Source of the DNA: Pseudomonadales bacterium
GTDB lineage: Bacteria > Pseudomonadota > Gammaproteobacteria > Pseudomonadales > Azotimanducaceae
DNA length: 64,000 bases
NCBI GenBank assembly: GCA_019634925.1
Contig: JAHCAL010000002.1
Coordinates: 310,001-374,000, forward strand
Direction of reading: 5' to 3'
Each line of letters starts with the position of its first letter. Position 1 is the stretch's first letter. A model generated the notes under the pieces. That model was not told the DNA's origin and ran no database searches. It saw nothing but the letters and a program-made list of their open reading frames with translations. Below are positions 38,541-46,198 of the stretch, piece by piece. A program made the translations under genes and the position numbers.

Positions 38541-39455
38541 ATGCTGATCTTCACCCACCCCGCCTGCCTGCAGCACCGTATGCAGCCGGGCCATGCCGAG
38601 CGTCCCGAGCGCCTGGCCGCGATCCTCGCGCACCTCGAACGTACCGGACTGCTGGCCCAATGCCGGATCGTGGAACCGGAACGGGCCACGCGCGTAGACC
38701 TCACGCGCGTGCACACGCCGGCCTACCTGGCCATGCTCGAGCGGCGCGCACCCACTTCTGGACTGGTGGCCCTCGACCCTGACACCGCACTCTGCCCCGA
38801 CAGCCTCGAGGCCGCTGCACGCGCCGCCGGCGCGGTCACCGCGGCGGTCCGCGCGGTACTCGACGGGACCACGACGCGGGCATTCTGCGCGGTGCGCCCG
38901 CCGGGACATCACGCCGAATCAGGCGCCGCGATGGGGTTCTGCATCTACAACAACGTGGCCGTCGGTGCGGCTCTCGCGCTGACGCATTCCGGCATCGAGC
39001 GCGTGGCAATCCTCGACTTCGACGTGCACCACGGCAACGGCAGCGTGGAAATGTTCCAGGACGACCCCCGCGTGCTGGTCTGCTCGAGCTTCCAGCATCC
39101 GTTCTATCCGGGTCGCTACGAGGATGTCGTCCGGCCCCACATCGTCAACACGCCGCTGCCGGCAGGTACCGGCAGCGATGCGTTCCGCGCCGCGATCGCC
39201 AGGGACTGGTTGCCGGCGCTCGAGCAACACCGACCGGATCTGGTATTCGTTTCCGCCGGATTCGATGCGCATCGTGCCGACCCGTTGGCCGAACTCGAAC
39301 TCGACGAGACCGACTTCGGCTGGATCACGCGCGAGATCGTCGCCGTGGCCGATCGATACGCCAGCGGGAGCGTCGTCTCGACCCTGGAAGGCGGTTATGA
39401 CCTCGCCGCGCTCGCGCGCAGCGTGGGCGCTCACCTCGAAGCACTCGCGGACTGA
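38541..39455 (+). CDS. Histone deacetylase family protein (acetylpolyamine/acetoin-utilisation type)
   Basis: 304 residues, ATG 22 bases after the FimX-like gene. RPPGHHAESG holds the catalytic His pair, DFDVHHGNG the zinc Asp and His, and SAGFDAHRADPLAELEL the later zinc Asp; all are intact, so an active zinc deacetylase. Bacterial members remove acyl groups from polyamines or other small amides. No polyamine genes lie nearby. Confidence 0.92.
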   Translation: MLIFTHPACLQHRMQPGHAERPERLAAILAHLERTGLLAQCRIVEPERATRVDLTRVHTPAYLAMLERRAPTSGLVALDPDTALCPDSLEAAARAAGAVTAAVRAVLDGTTTRAFCAVRPPGHHAESGAAMGFCIYNNVAVGAALALTHSGIERVAILDFDVHHGNGSVEMFQDDPRVLVCSSFQHPFYPGRYEDVVRPHIVNTPLPAGTGSDAFRAAIARDWLPALEQHRPDLVFVSAGFDAHRADPLAELELDETDFGWITREIVAVADRYASGSVVSTLEGGYDLAALARSVGAHLEALAD

Positions 39456-39505
39456 CCGAGGCGCACCGTGCGCCGGCATGCGGCGACTGGTGCGCCGGGG
39501 CAGGA

Positions 39506-40297
39506 TTAGGGATTGCGCGGACGGGCAGTGGCCGACTGGCCGCCGCCGTCGCAGTAGAGCCGCTCACCGGTCAGATAGGAGTTCTGTTCCGAGACCAGGA
39601 ATCGCACGACGTTCGCCACGTCGTCCGGCTGGCACACACGACCGAACGGCATGACCGCGTCGAGCTGGCGGAGATCCTGCACACCCGCGGTCGCCCGCAT
39701 CAGGCGCTTGCCCATTTCCGTCTCGACCAGCCCCGGAGCGACGATGTTGACCCGGATGCCGTAGGGGCGCTCCTCTTTCGCGAGCGTATAGGCCAGCGCC
39801 TCCATGGCGGTCTTGCCCATGTTGTACGGTGCGCCGAACGCGCCAAGGCCGCGCGTCGCGGTGCTCGAGATCATCACGATGTCGCCGCGGCCGAGCGTGC
39901 GCATCTTCGGCAGCGTGAGCCGTGCCAGGTAGTGCGGGCCGAACGCATGGGTCGCAACCAGCCGCTGCAGTTCGGCGGGCTCGGTGTCGATCACCGCCTG
40001 CCCGCGGCTCGCGATACCGGCGTTGTTGACCAGGATGCCCACCGGGCCGAGTTCGGCCTCGATCTTCGCGACCATCTCGGCGTCCTGCTCGTAGTCGTCC
40101 ACCGATGCCTGGTACGCGTATGCGCGACGGCCCAGCCGCTCGATCTCCGCAACCACTTCGAGCGCTGCATCCTCATCACGGCGGTAGTTGACCGCGATGT
40201 CGGCACCGTCCCGGGCAAGCGCGAGCGCGATGCCTCGACCCACGCCGCGCCCGGCACCGGTGACCAGCGCGATACGCCCTGCGAGTGACATGTTCAT
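39506..40297 (-). CDS. SDR family NAD(P)-dependent oxidoreductase
   Basis: 263 residues with an intact T-G-A-G-R-G-V-G cofactor motif, NNAG, a catalytic Ser in ISSTA and Y-N-M-G-K. The fold and length fit 3-oxoacyl or secondary-alcohol dehydrogenases. Its ATG overlaps the stop of the crotonase gene (40294-40297), so both are coupled. Likely 3-hydroxyacyl or alcohol oxidation in the same pathway; the substrate is unknown. Confidence 0.92.
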   Translation of the reverse strand: MNMSLAGRIALVTGAGRGVGRGIALALARDGADIAVNYRRDEDAALEVVAEIERLGRRAYAYQASVDDYEQDAEMVAKIEAELGPVGILVNNAGIASRGQAVIDTEPAELQRLVATHAFGPHYLARLTLPKMRTLGRGDIVMISSTATRGLGAFGAPYNMGKTAMEALAYTLAKEERPYGIRVNIVAPGLVETEMGKRLMRATAGVQDLRQLDAVMPFGRVCQPDDVANVVRFLVSEQNSYLTGERLYCDGGGQSATARPRNP

Positions 40298-41076
40298 TCC
40301 CCCGTGAACTGCGCGTCGCGCTTCTCGAGGAACGCGCGTACCCCTTCACCGAAATCGCGGCTGGCGCCGGCCTGGTTCTGCAACTGCGCCTCGAGATCGA
40401 GCTGCTGCTCGAACGAGTTGCTCCAGGTGTTCCAGTAGGCGCGCCGGATCAGCGAAATCGAGCGCGGACCATTGGCGAGCCGCGTGGCGATCTCCGTGGC
40501 GCCTTTCATGAGCGCGTCATTGTCGTCGTACAGCCGGTTGACCAGGCCCCACTCGTACGCTTTCTCCGCAGGGAGCCGCTCGGCCAGCATGGACAGTTCC
40601 ATGGCGCGGCCCCAGCCGACCATGCGCGGCAGCATGAACGTCGAACCGCCGTCGGGGATCAGGCCGATCCGTGCGAACGCCTGCAAGAAGAACGCCTGCT
40701 TCGACGCGCACACGATGTCGCCGATGACCCCGAAGCTCATACCGACCCCGGCCGCCGCACCGTTGACCGCGGTCACGATCGGCATGTCCAGATCGCGCAG
40801 CATGAACAGCAGCGGATGATAGCCACTGCGCAGGCCGTCCCCGGCGCCGCCTTTGCGCGCGGCGCGGCCTTCGTCCTGCAGGTTGGCGCCGGCGCAGAAG
40901 CCGCGGCCTTCACCGGTGAGCAGCAGGCAACGCGCAGCAGTGCCGGCATTGCGGACCTCGAGGACTGCCTCGGTGAAATCGGCCAGCATCTGCGCCCCGA
41001 CGGCGTTCATCACCTCCGGATGATTGAACTTGAGCACGGCCACCTTGCCTTCGAAGGCGAGTTTCATGCGTTCCAT
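40294..41076 (-). CDS. Enoyl-CoA hydratase/isomerase family protein
   Basis: 260 residues from an ATG with GGGGAG upstream; the frame continues upstream as noise. LKFNHPEVMNAVG, GEGRGFCAGANL (oxyanion loop), VNGAAAGVGMSFGVIGDIVCAS and the Glu-bearing IGLIPDGGSTFMLPR are crotonase hallmarks. Coupled to the SDR gene and divergent from an acyl-CoA-dehydrogenase-fold gene across a gap with an inverted repeat. Confidence 0.92.
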   Translation of the reverse strand: MERMKLAFEGKVAVLKFNHPEVMNAVGAQMLADFTEAVLEVRNAGTAARCLLLTGEGRGFCAGANLQDEGRAARKGGAGDGLRSGYHPLLFMLRDLDMPIVTAVNGAAAGVGMSFGVIGDIVCASKQAFFLQAFARIGLIPDGGSTFMLPRMVGWGRAMELSMLAERLPAEKAYEWGLVNRLYDDNDALMKGATEIATRLANGPRSISLIRRAYWNTWSNSFEQQLDLEAQLQNQAGASRDFGEGVRAFLEKRDAQFTGE

Positions 41077-41114
41077 GGGTCTCCCCGTGATGGTTGGTTG
41101 TCGAAACAAGAAGA

Positions 41115-41133
41115 ATGCGGAACCATACCGCAT
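41115..41133. promoter_or_regulatory. Inverted repeat between divergent operons
   Basis: ATGCGG-7-CCGCAT is a perfect 6-bp-arm repeat, followed by an overlapping imperfect palindrome around 41122-41145. It sits mid-gap between the crotonase/SDR unit and the 41171 gene, where a TetR- or LysR-type operator would be expected. No regulator gene is adjacent. Confidence 0.4.
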
Positions 41134-41170
41134 GTGGCATACGGTCGGTAGGGAGGGGCGGCGGCACAGC

Positions 41171-42325
41171 ATGAGCAACGAGAATCCGGTCGCCGTGGCG
41201 CGCAGTTTCGCGCCGGAGATCCTGGCGCGCGCCGATGACATCGAACACGCGCGCCGGATGCCCGAGGACCTCGCGCAACGCATGGCGGCCGCTGGCATGT
41301 TCCGGCTGCTGGTGCCTGCGAGCCTCGGCGGACTCGAGGTACACCCGCGGGTCTTCTTCGACGCGCTGGCAGCTACCGCGCAGGCCGACGGCGCGGTCGG
41401 CTGGTGCCAGATGATCGGCGCGACCACCGGCATCCTCTCGGCATCGCTCCCCGAGCACTGGGCACAGGCGATCTACGGTGCGCACTCCGACTGCATCACC
41501 ACCGGCGTCACCGCGCCACTCGGACGCGCCGAACCGGTCGACGGCGGGCTACGGGTCACCGGTCGCTGGCCGTTCGGCAGTGGTTCGCAGGTCTCGGACT
41601 GGATCTGCGGCGGCTGCGTGATCATGGATGACGGCAAGCCGCGCACCGGGACCCACGGTGCGCCGGAGACCATCCTCGCGCTGTTTCCCGCCGCAGACGT
41701 GCACATTCACGACACCTGGCATACCTCGGGCCTCTGCGGCACCGGCAGCCACGACATCGAAGTGACCGACGCGTTCGTGCCCGATGGCCGCTGGACCGTG
41801 CTCGGCGGCCGCGCGCGCGTCGACGCGCCGTTGTACCGGTTTCCAACGCTTGGCCTGCTCGCGCTCGGCGTATCCGCGGTCGCGATCGGCATCGCGCGGC
41901 ACGCGATCGAGGCCTTTCTCGACCTCGCCGGCGCCAAGGTGCCGACCGGCAGCACCCGAACACTCGCGAACCGTGGTTCGACCCAGAAAGACCTGGCGCG
42001 CGCACACGCGCTCGTCGAATCCGCCACGGCCCTGACCGGCCAGGCCATCGACCGCGCCTGGCACGAGGCGACGACCGGCGGGCGCATCGGCCTCGATGCC
42101 AAGGCCGCGCTGCGGCTCGCGGCGACCAACAACGCCTGGGCCGCGGCGGAGGCGGTCGACCTGCTCTACCATGGCGCCGGCGGCTCGGCGATCTACACGC
42201 GGAGCGCCCTGCAGCGCTGTTTCCGCGACGTGCACGTCGCGACCCAGCACATCATGGTCGCGCAACCGACCTGGGAGATGGTGGGCAAGGTGATGCTCGG
42301 CATCGATCCTAAGACCCTGCTCTGA
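41171..42325 (+). CDS. Acyl-CoA dehydrogenase-fold flavin enzyme (HsaA/HpaB-like monooxygenase group)
   Basis: 384 residues. PEILARADDIEHARRMPEDLAQRMAAAGMFRLLVP, an internal GTGSHDIEV and the helical C-terminus match the ACAD-fold two-component monooxygenases (HsaA, dibenzothiophene desulfurisation types) more than true acyl-CoA dehydrogenases. Such enzymes take reduced flavin from a partner reductase. An LLM oxidoreductase follows 16 bases on. Substrate unknown. Confidence 0.8.
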   Translation: MSNENPVAVARSFAPEILARADDIEHARRMPEDLAQRMAAAGMFRLLVPASLGGLEVHPRVFFDALAATAQADGAVGWCQMIGATTGILSASLPEHWAQAIYGAHSDCITTGVTAPLGRAEPVDGGLRVTGRWPFGSGSQVSDWICGGCVIMDDGKPRTGTHGAPETILALFPAADVHIHDTWHTSGLCGTGSHDIEVTDAFVPDGRWTVLGGRARVDAPLYRFPTLGLLALGVSAVAIGIARHAIEAFLDLAGAKVPTGSTRTLANRGSTQKDLARAHALVESATALTGQAIDRAWHEATTGGRIGLDAKAALRLAATNNAWAAAEAVDLLYHGAGGSAIYTRSALQRCFRDVHVATQHIMVAQPTWEMVGKVMLGIDPKTLL

Positions 42326-42341
42326 CACGGCGGACCACACC

Positions 42342-43247
42342 ATGCTGATCGGCACCCTGGCATCGCCCGAGATACTCTCGGCACCCCACCGCGTGCGGCG
42401 TGAACACGTCGCACGCATTCTCGACGCGGGTATCGACCACGTCTTCGTCGCCGATCACGTGAGCTTTCATGTCGGCGCCGGCATGGACGGGCTCATCAAT
42501 GCCGCAACGCTCACCGCCCTCGACGCACGGCTGAAGGTCTGCGTCGGCGTATACCTGCTGGCGTTGCGCCACCCCGTCACGGTGGCGCGCCAGCTCGCCA
42601 CGCTTGCCGAGACCGCACCCGGCCAGGTACTGCTCGGCATCGGCGTCGGCGGCGAGGATCGCAACGAGTTCGCCATGTGCGGCATCGATCCGCGTACCCG
42701 TGGCGCACGCACCGACGAGGCGCTCGGGATAGTGCAGCGGCTGCTGACCGGCGAGCCCCTGGACCATCAGGGCCGCTTCTACCAGTTCGAGCGCGGCTGG
42801 ATCCGACCGAAGCCCAGCCAGCCCATACCGATGCTGATCGGCGGGCGCACCGACAAGGCGCTGGCCCGGGCGGCCCGGTTCGGCGACGGCTGGCTCGCCG
42901 TGTGGTGTTCGCCGCAGCGGTTTGCCGCGGCGACCGCCGAAGTCGACGCCGCTGCGCAGGCAGCGGGGCGAGCGGCTCCGCGGCTGCACGGCCTGCAGGT
43001 CTGGGTGGGTATCGACAACGACCGCGACAAGGCCCGGGCGCGCCTTGCGCGCGGCATGGAGAGTTTCTACCGGATCCCGTTCGCGAAGTTCGAGAAGTAC
43101 AGCCCCTGGGGCAGCGCGGCCGAAATCGCCGACTTCCTGGCCGCCTACCGCGATGCCGGCTGCGAACTCTTCAACATCATGCCGCTCGCGGAGACCGAAG
43201 CGGCCGGCATCGATGCCGTCGCGGAAATACGCCAGCGGCTGCAATAG
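42342..43247 (+). CDS. LLM class F420-type oxidoreductase
   Basis: 301 residues. FVADHVSFHVGAGMDGL, VGVYLLALRHPVTVARQLATLAE and LLGIGVGGEDRNEF are signatures of F420-dependent-type luciferase-like enzymes, and PKPSQPIPMLIGG is the later substrate-loop block. It is in one unit with the ACAD-fold gene (16-base gap) and 14 bases before the zinc transporter. It may supply or share flavin chemistry with the upstream enzyme. Confidence 0.87.
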   Translation: MLIGTLASPEILSAPHRVRREHVARILDAGIDHVFVADHVSFHVGAGMDGLINAATLTALDARLKVCVGVYLLALRHPVTVARQLATLAETAPGQVLLGIGVGGEDRNEFAMCGIDPRTRGARTDEALGIVQRLLTGEPLDHQGRFYQFERGWIRPKPSQPIPMLIGGRTDKALARAARFGDGWLAVWCSPQRFAAATAEVDAAAQAAGRAAPRLHGLQVWVGIDNDRDKARARLARGMESFYRIPFAKFEKYSPWGSAAEIADFLAAYRDAGCELFNIMPLAETEAAGIDAVAEIRQRLQ

Positions 43248-43261
43248 GGGCCGACACACGC

Positions 43262-44206
43262 ATGAACAAGCCGGCGGACAGTCACCCGCACGACCACCTT
43301 GGTCACGGTCACGGTCACGGTCACGGGCACGGCCATGACCACCATCACGATCACGCCGGCCTGCCGGAACGGGTGGTTCGCAGGGCATTCATCCTGATCG
43401 CCGCCTTCATGCTGGTGGAAGTGGCAGGCGGGCTCCTGACGCGCTCGCTGACCCTGCTCGCCGACGCGGGTCACATGTTCCTCGACGCATCGGCGCTCGG
43501 CTTCGCGTGGTGGGCGCTGAACCTGTCGCGTCGCAGTGGCGACCATCAACTGACCTACGGCTACCATCGCTACCAGGTGCTTGCGACGTTCGTCAATGGC
43601 CTGCTGCTGGCGGGGCTTGTGGTGTGGATCCTGCTCGAAGCCTGGGAGCGCCTGAACGCGCCGGTCGCGATGCTGCCGCTGCCGGCTCTGCTCATCGCGA
43701 CCGTGGGACTGGTGGTCAACCTGGTCGCCTGGCGCTGGCTGCATGCCGGACACGACAACGCGGCGGTGCGCAGCGCCATGCTGCACGTGCTGGGCGACCT
43801 GCTGGGCTCGGCGGCGGCGATCATCGCGGCGGCCACGGTCTATCTGACCGGCTGGCTCTATGCGGATCCGCTGCTCGCGGTGCTGATTGCCGCGATTCTC
43901 GGCCGGGGCGCATGGCGGCTCGTCCGCGAATCGACCCACATCCTGCTGGAAGGCGTGCCAAGCGGGCTCGATCTTGCGCGAATTCCACCGACCCTGACCC
44001 GGGAAATTCCCGGGCTCCTAGAAGTGCACCACGTCCATGCCTGGGCGCTGACCGCGGAAAAGCCGCTCCTGACGCTGCATGCCACGGTGGGCCCCGATAC
44101 CGACCTCGGCTGGGTGACCGGCCGCATCAAGGCCGTCCTCGCCGAACGGTTCGCCATTGAGCACTCGACCATCCAGGTCGAGCACGGTCCCTGTCCCGAC
44201 GACTGA
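43262..44206 (+). CDS. Cation diffusion facilitator zinc transporter
   Basis: 314 residues. Residues 8-31 are almost all His/Gly/Asp, a metal-binding tail coded by tandem CACGGT/GGTCAC-like repeats (43300-43350). Six hydrophobic segments follow; ADAGHMFLDASAL carries the D/H metal site of helix 2 and HVLGDLLGS that of helix 5 (HxxxD form). The C-terminal domain is the usual cytosolic one. It exports Zn(II) or a similar ion. The stop touches the convergent ligase stop. Confidence 0.93.
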   Translation: MNKPADSHPHDHLGHGHGHGHGHGHDHHHDHAGLPERVVRRAFILIAAFMLVEVAGGLLTRSLTLLADAGHMFLDASALGFAWWALNLSRRSGDHQLTYGYHRYQVLATFVNGLLLAGLVVWILLEAWERLNAPVAMLPLPALLIATVGLVVNLVAWRWLHAGHDNAAVRSAMLHVLGDLLGSAAAIIAAATVYLTGWLYADPLLAVLIAAILGRGAWRLVRESTHILLEGVPSGLDLARIPPTLTREIPGLLEVHHVHAWALTAEKPLLTLHATVGPDTDLGWVTGRIKAVLAERFAIEHSTIQVEHGPCPDD

Positions 44207-45772
44207 TCAGACCGGCGCCGGACCCGGAAACTGCTCGCGCAGCAGTCGTTTCAGGATCTTGCCGCTCGGATTGCGCGGAATCTGGTCGACGAACTCCACC
44301 GCCTTCGGCCGCTTGTAACCGGCGAGTCTGCCGCGACAGTACTCGACGACTTCGGCGGCGCCGAGCGAAGGATCGCGGCGCACGACGATCGCGAGCGGCG
44401 ACTCGCCCCACGTTTCGCTCGGCTGGCCGATCACCGCCGCCTCGACGATCTGCGGATGGGTCATGAGCACGCCCTCGATCTCCGCCGGGTAGACGTTCTC
44501 GCCGCCGGAGATGATCATGTCCTTGATGCGGTCCTGGATCGCGACGAAGCCGTCCTCGTCCATGACCGCCACGTCGCCCGTGTGGAGCCAGCCGTTCCGG
44601 AGCGTTTCGGCGGTCGCGTCCGGGCGGTTCCAGTACTCGCGCATGATGTGCGCGCCGCGCACCAGCACCTCGCCTGCCTCGCCCGGCAGGCAGTCCTCGC
44701 CCTGGTCGTTGACGATGCGCACCTCCGTGTGGAAGAACGCCTTGCCGGTCGACTCCGGTTTGCGCAGCGCGTTCTCGGTGTCCATCAGACAAGCCGGTCC
44801 ACAACTCTCGGTGAGTCCGTAGACCTGCAGGATGCCGATGCCGAGATCGGCGTACCGCTTCGTCAGGGCCACCGGCACGGGAGCCGCGCCGGTCATGATC
44901 CAGCGCAGGCTGCCGTAGTCGAAGCGCTGGAAATTCTCGACCTGCAGCATGAAGTTCAGCATCGCCGGCACCGCGAGCCCGGTGGTGATGCGCTCCCGCT
45001 CGATCAGCTGCCAGGCGAGCACCGGATCGAAGCTGCGCATCACCACCGACGTGGCGCCGCCGTACACGTTCACCGCGAGCGGCGTCAGTGCACCGACGTG
45101 GAACATCGGCAGCGCGGCGAGGTAGCGATCACCCTCGTGGTAGTACGTGGTCGCGGCGATGGTGAAGATCGCCCACAGGGCGGAGTGATGCGTGTGCACC
45201 ACACCTTTCGGCAGCCCGGTCGTGCCGGACGTGTACATGATGTAGAGCATGTCGTCGTCGGCGGCGTGCACGCCCGGCACGTCGCGATGACGCACCGGCT
45301 CGAGATCGGACCCGGCGTCGCGAAAGTCCGCATAGGGCTCGGCAAACCATGCGGTCGGCTCGGCATCCGTCACCTGCAGCCATTGGGTGACGTCGGTGCG
45401 CGGGCCGCGGCCATGCAGGTCGGCCACGGTGTCGACGAATTCGCTACCGAAGATCAGCCGACGGGTGCCACTGTCCTTCAGGATGAACTCCAGCTCGTCG
45501 GGCACCAGCCGCCAGTTCAGCGGGACCACGACGGCGCCGATCTTGGCGAGCGCGAAGTACGCCTCCATGAACTCGGCGCTGTTCATGAGCAGCAGGCCGA
45601 CCCGCTCACCCTTCTCGAGCCCGGCGTCGAGCAGCGCGTTGGCAAGACGGTTGCTGCGTGCGTTCAGCGCGCGGAAGGTGAGGCGCAGGTCCCGATGGCT
45701 GTCGACGTACGCCTCCCGGTCGGGCGACAGGAACGCGCGCTTGGTCAGGATCAGTCCCAGGTTGTTCTGCAT
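44207..45772 (-). CDS. Long-chain-type acyl-CoA synthetase (AMP-forming)
   Basis: 521 residues from an ATG with GGAGG-like spacing upstream. Y-T-S-G-T-T-G-L-P-K-G near 175 is the AMP-binding P-loop, YGLTES, HTGDVAVMDEDGF and the final PRNPSGKILKR Lys motif complete the ANL set. It activates a carboxylic acid to acyl-CoA at the expense of ATP. Chain length cannot be judged. Upstream lies the 426-base regulatory gap described separately. Confidence 0.93.
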   Translation of the reverse strand: MQNNLGLILTKRAFLSPDREAYVDSHRDLRLTFRALNARSNRLANALLDAGLEKGERVGLLLMNSAEFMEAYFALAKIGAVVVPLNWRLVPDELEFILKDSGTRRLIFGSEFVDTVADLHGRGPRTDVTQWLQVTDAEPTAWFAEPYADFRDAGSDLEPVRHRDVPGVHAADDDMLYIMYTSGTTGLPKGVVHTHHSALWAIFTIAATTYYHEGDRYLAALPMFHVGALTPLAVNVYGGATSVVMRSFDPVLAWQLIERERITTGLAVPAMLNFMLQVENFQRFDYGSLRWIMTGAAPVPVALTKRYADLGIGILQVYGLTESCGPACLMDTENALRKPESTGKAFFHTEVRIVNDQGEDCLPGEAGEVLVRGAHIMREYWNRPDATAETLRNGWLHTGDVAVMDEDGFVAIQDRIKDMIISGGENVYPAEIEGVLMTHPQIVEAAVIGQPSETWGESPLAIVVRRDPSLGAAEVVEYCRGRLAGYKRPKAVEFVDQIPRNPSGKILKRLLREQFPGPAPV

Positions 45773-45948
45773 CGAGCCTCCGGTCGCGGTGCTTTCGGAC
45801 AGCGCCCATTCTGGCCAAGCTCGATAGCCGTGTGAACCCGAGCCGGCGAAGGCGGCGCCCAACGGTGCCCCGGGCGCCGCCGTGAGACGAACGGTAACGC
45901 GTCGTGCTGCTTTGCAACAATCGGTAACAAAAAACCCGCGCTGCGGTC

Positions 45949-45976
45949 TTGCTGCTCTGCGTCAAAACCGTAGAAT
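45949..45976 (+). promoter_or_regulatory. Candidate promoter of the first C-rich RNA
   Basis: TTGCTG (45949-45954), 16 bases, TAGAAT (45971-45976). The same -35 form, TTGCTG, pairs with TAGATT before the gene at 61436. A start near 45983 would place the C-rich hairpins in the transcript. Confidence 0.4.
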
Positions 45977-45982
45977 GCGCGC

Positions 45983-46091
45983 CACTTACCGGGCGGATCC
46001 CCCCTCCCCCGGCGAGAACAGGCGTGGCGCGGTGTCTCTCCCCTCCCCCCCCAGCCGCGAAGACAGCACCTCAATGTGCTGTCGCCACGCC
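45983..46091 (+). ncRNA. Putative structured C-rich RNA, copy 1 (sRNA or leader)
   Basis: Predicted fold by eye: a first hairpin CCGGG (45989-45993)/CCCGG (46008-46012) with a C-tract loop; closing stem P1 GGCGTGGCG (46021-46029)/CGCCACGCC (46083-46091), 9 of 9 paired; P2 CGCGG (46028-46032)/CCGCG (46055-46059), whose loop carries CCCCT and eight C; P3 GACAGCAC (46062-46069)/GTGCTGTC (46076-46083), 8 of 8. P1 and P2/P3 share a base or two at the junction. C-tracts match Shine-Dalgarno complements (CCUCC). No U-run follows, so the 3' end is unknown and a leader of the MerR-type mRNA is the alternative. Confidence 0.45.
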
Positions 46092-46122
46092 TCCCCCCTT
46101 ATCCCACCCGATGACCCGCTGA

Positions 46123-46142
46123 CAGTTTCAGGGCTGAAACTG
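46123..46142 (+). repeat. Perfect hairpin before the regulator promoter
   Basis: CAGTTTCA (46123-46130) pairs fully with TGAAACTG (46135-46142), plus an inner G-C. No T-run follows, so it is not a standard terminator; it touches the -35 box (TGGACA, 46141-46146) of the MerR-type gene, so it could also be a protein-binding palindrome. Confidence 0.6.
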
Positions 46143-46187
46143 GACAACCATGGGTCCAGCGCTACAATCCTGTACAGTTTACGTACT
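46141..46187 (+). promoter_or_regulatory. Promoter and TACA operator boxes of the MerR/LitR-like gene
   Basis: TGGACA (46141-46146), 16 bases, TACAAT (46163-46168). TACA-like boxes at 46163, 46173 (within TGTACA 46171-46176) and 46184 (TACT) recur every 10-11 bases, the spacing of CarH/LitR operator repeats, and cover the -10 and start point. Autorepression is the natural reading. Confidence 0.5.
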
Positions 46188-46198
46188 GGTCAGGCCTG

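Larger units (their letters stand above)
45773..46198. other. Largest gene-free gap: structured C-rich element and regulator promoter
   Basis: No convincing ORF. It holds a C-tract-rich RNA candidate (45983-46091), its promoter, a perfect hairpin (46123-46142), the promoter and TACA boxes of the MerR-type gene, and, on the minus strand, the leader of the acyl-CoA ligase. Confidence 0.8.

Noticed and set aside
43300..43350. Extragenic repeat in the CACGGTCACGGT stretch
   Set aside because: It is the coding sequence of the His-rich metal-binding tail of the zinc transporter.
45929..45948. Minus-strand terminator before the acyl-CoA ligase
   Set aside because: The reverse strand has CCGC-AGC-GCGG then T6, but the stem is only 4 bp. 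Too short to call.
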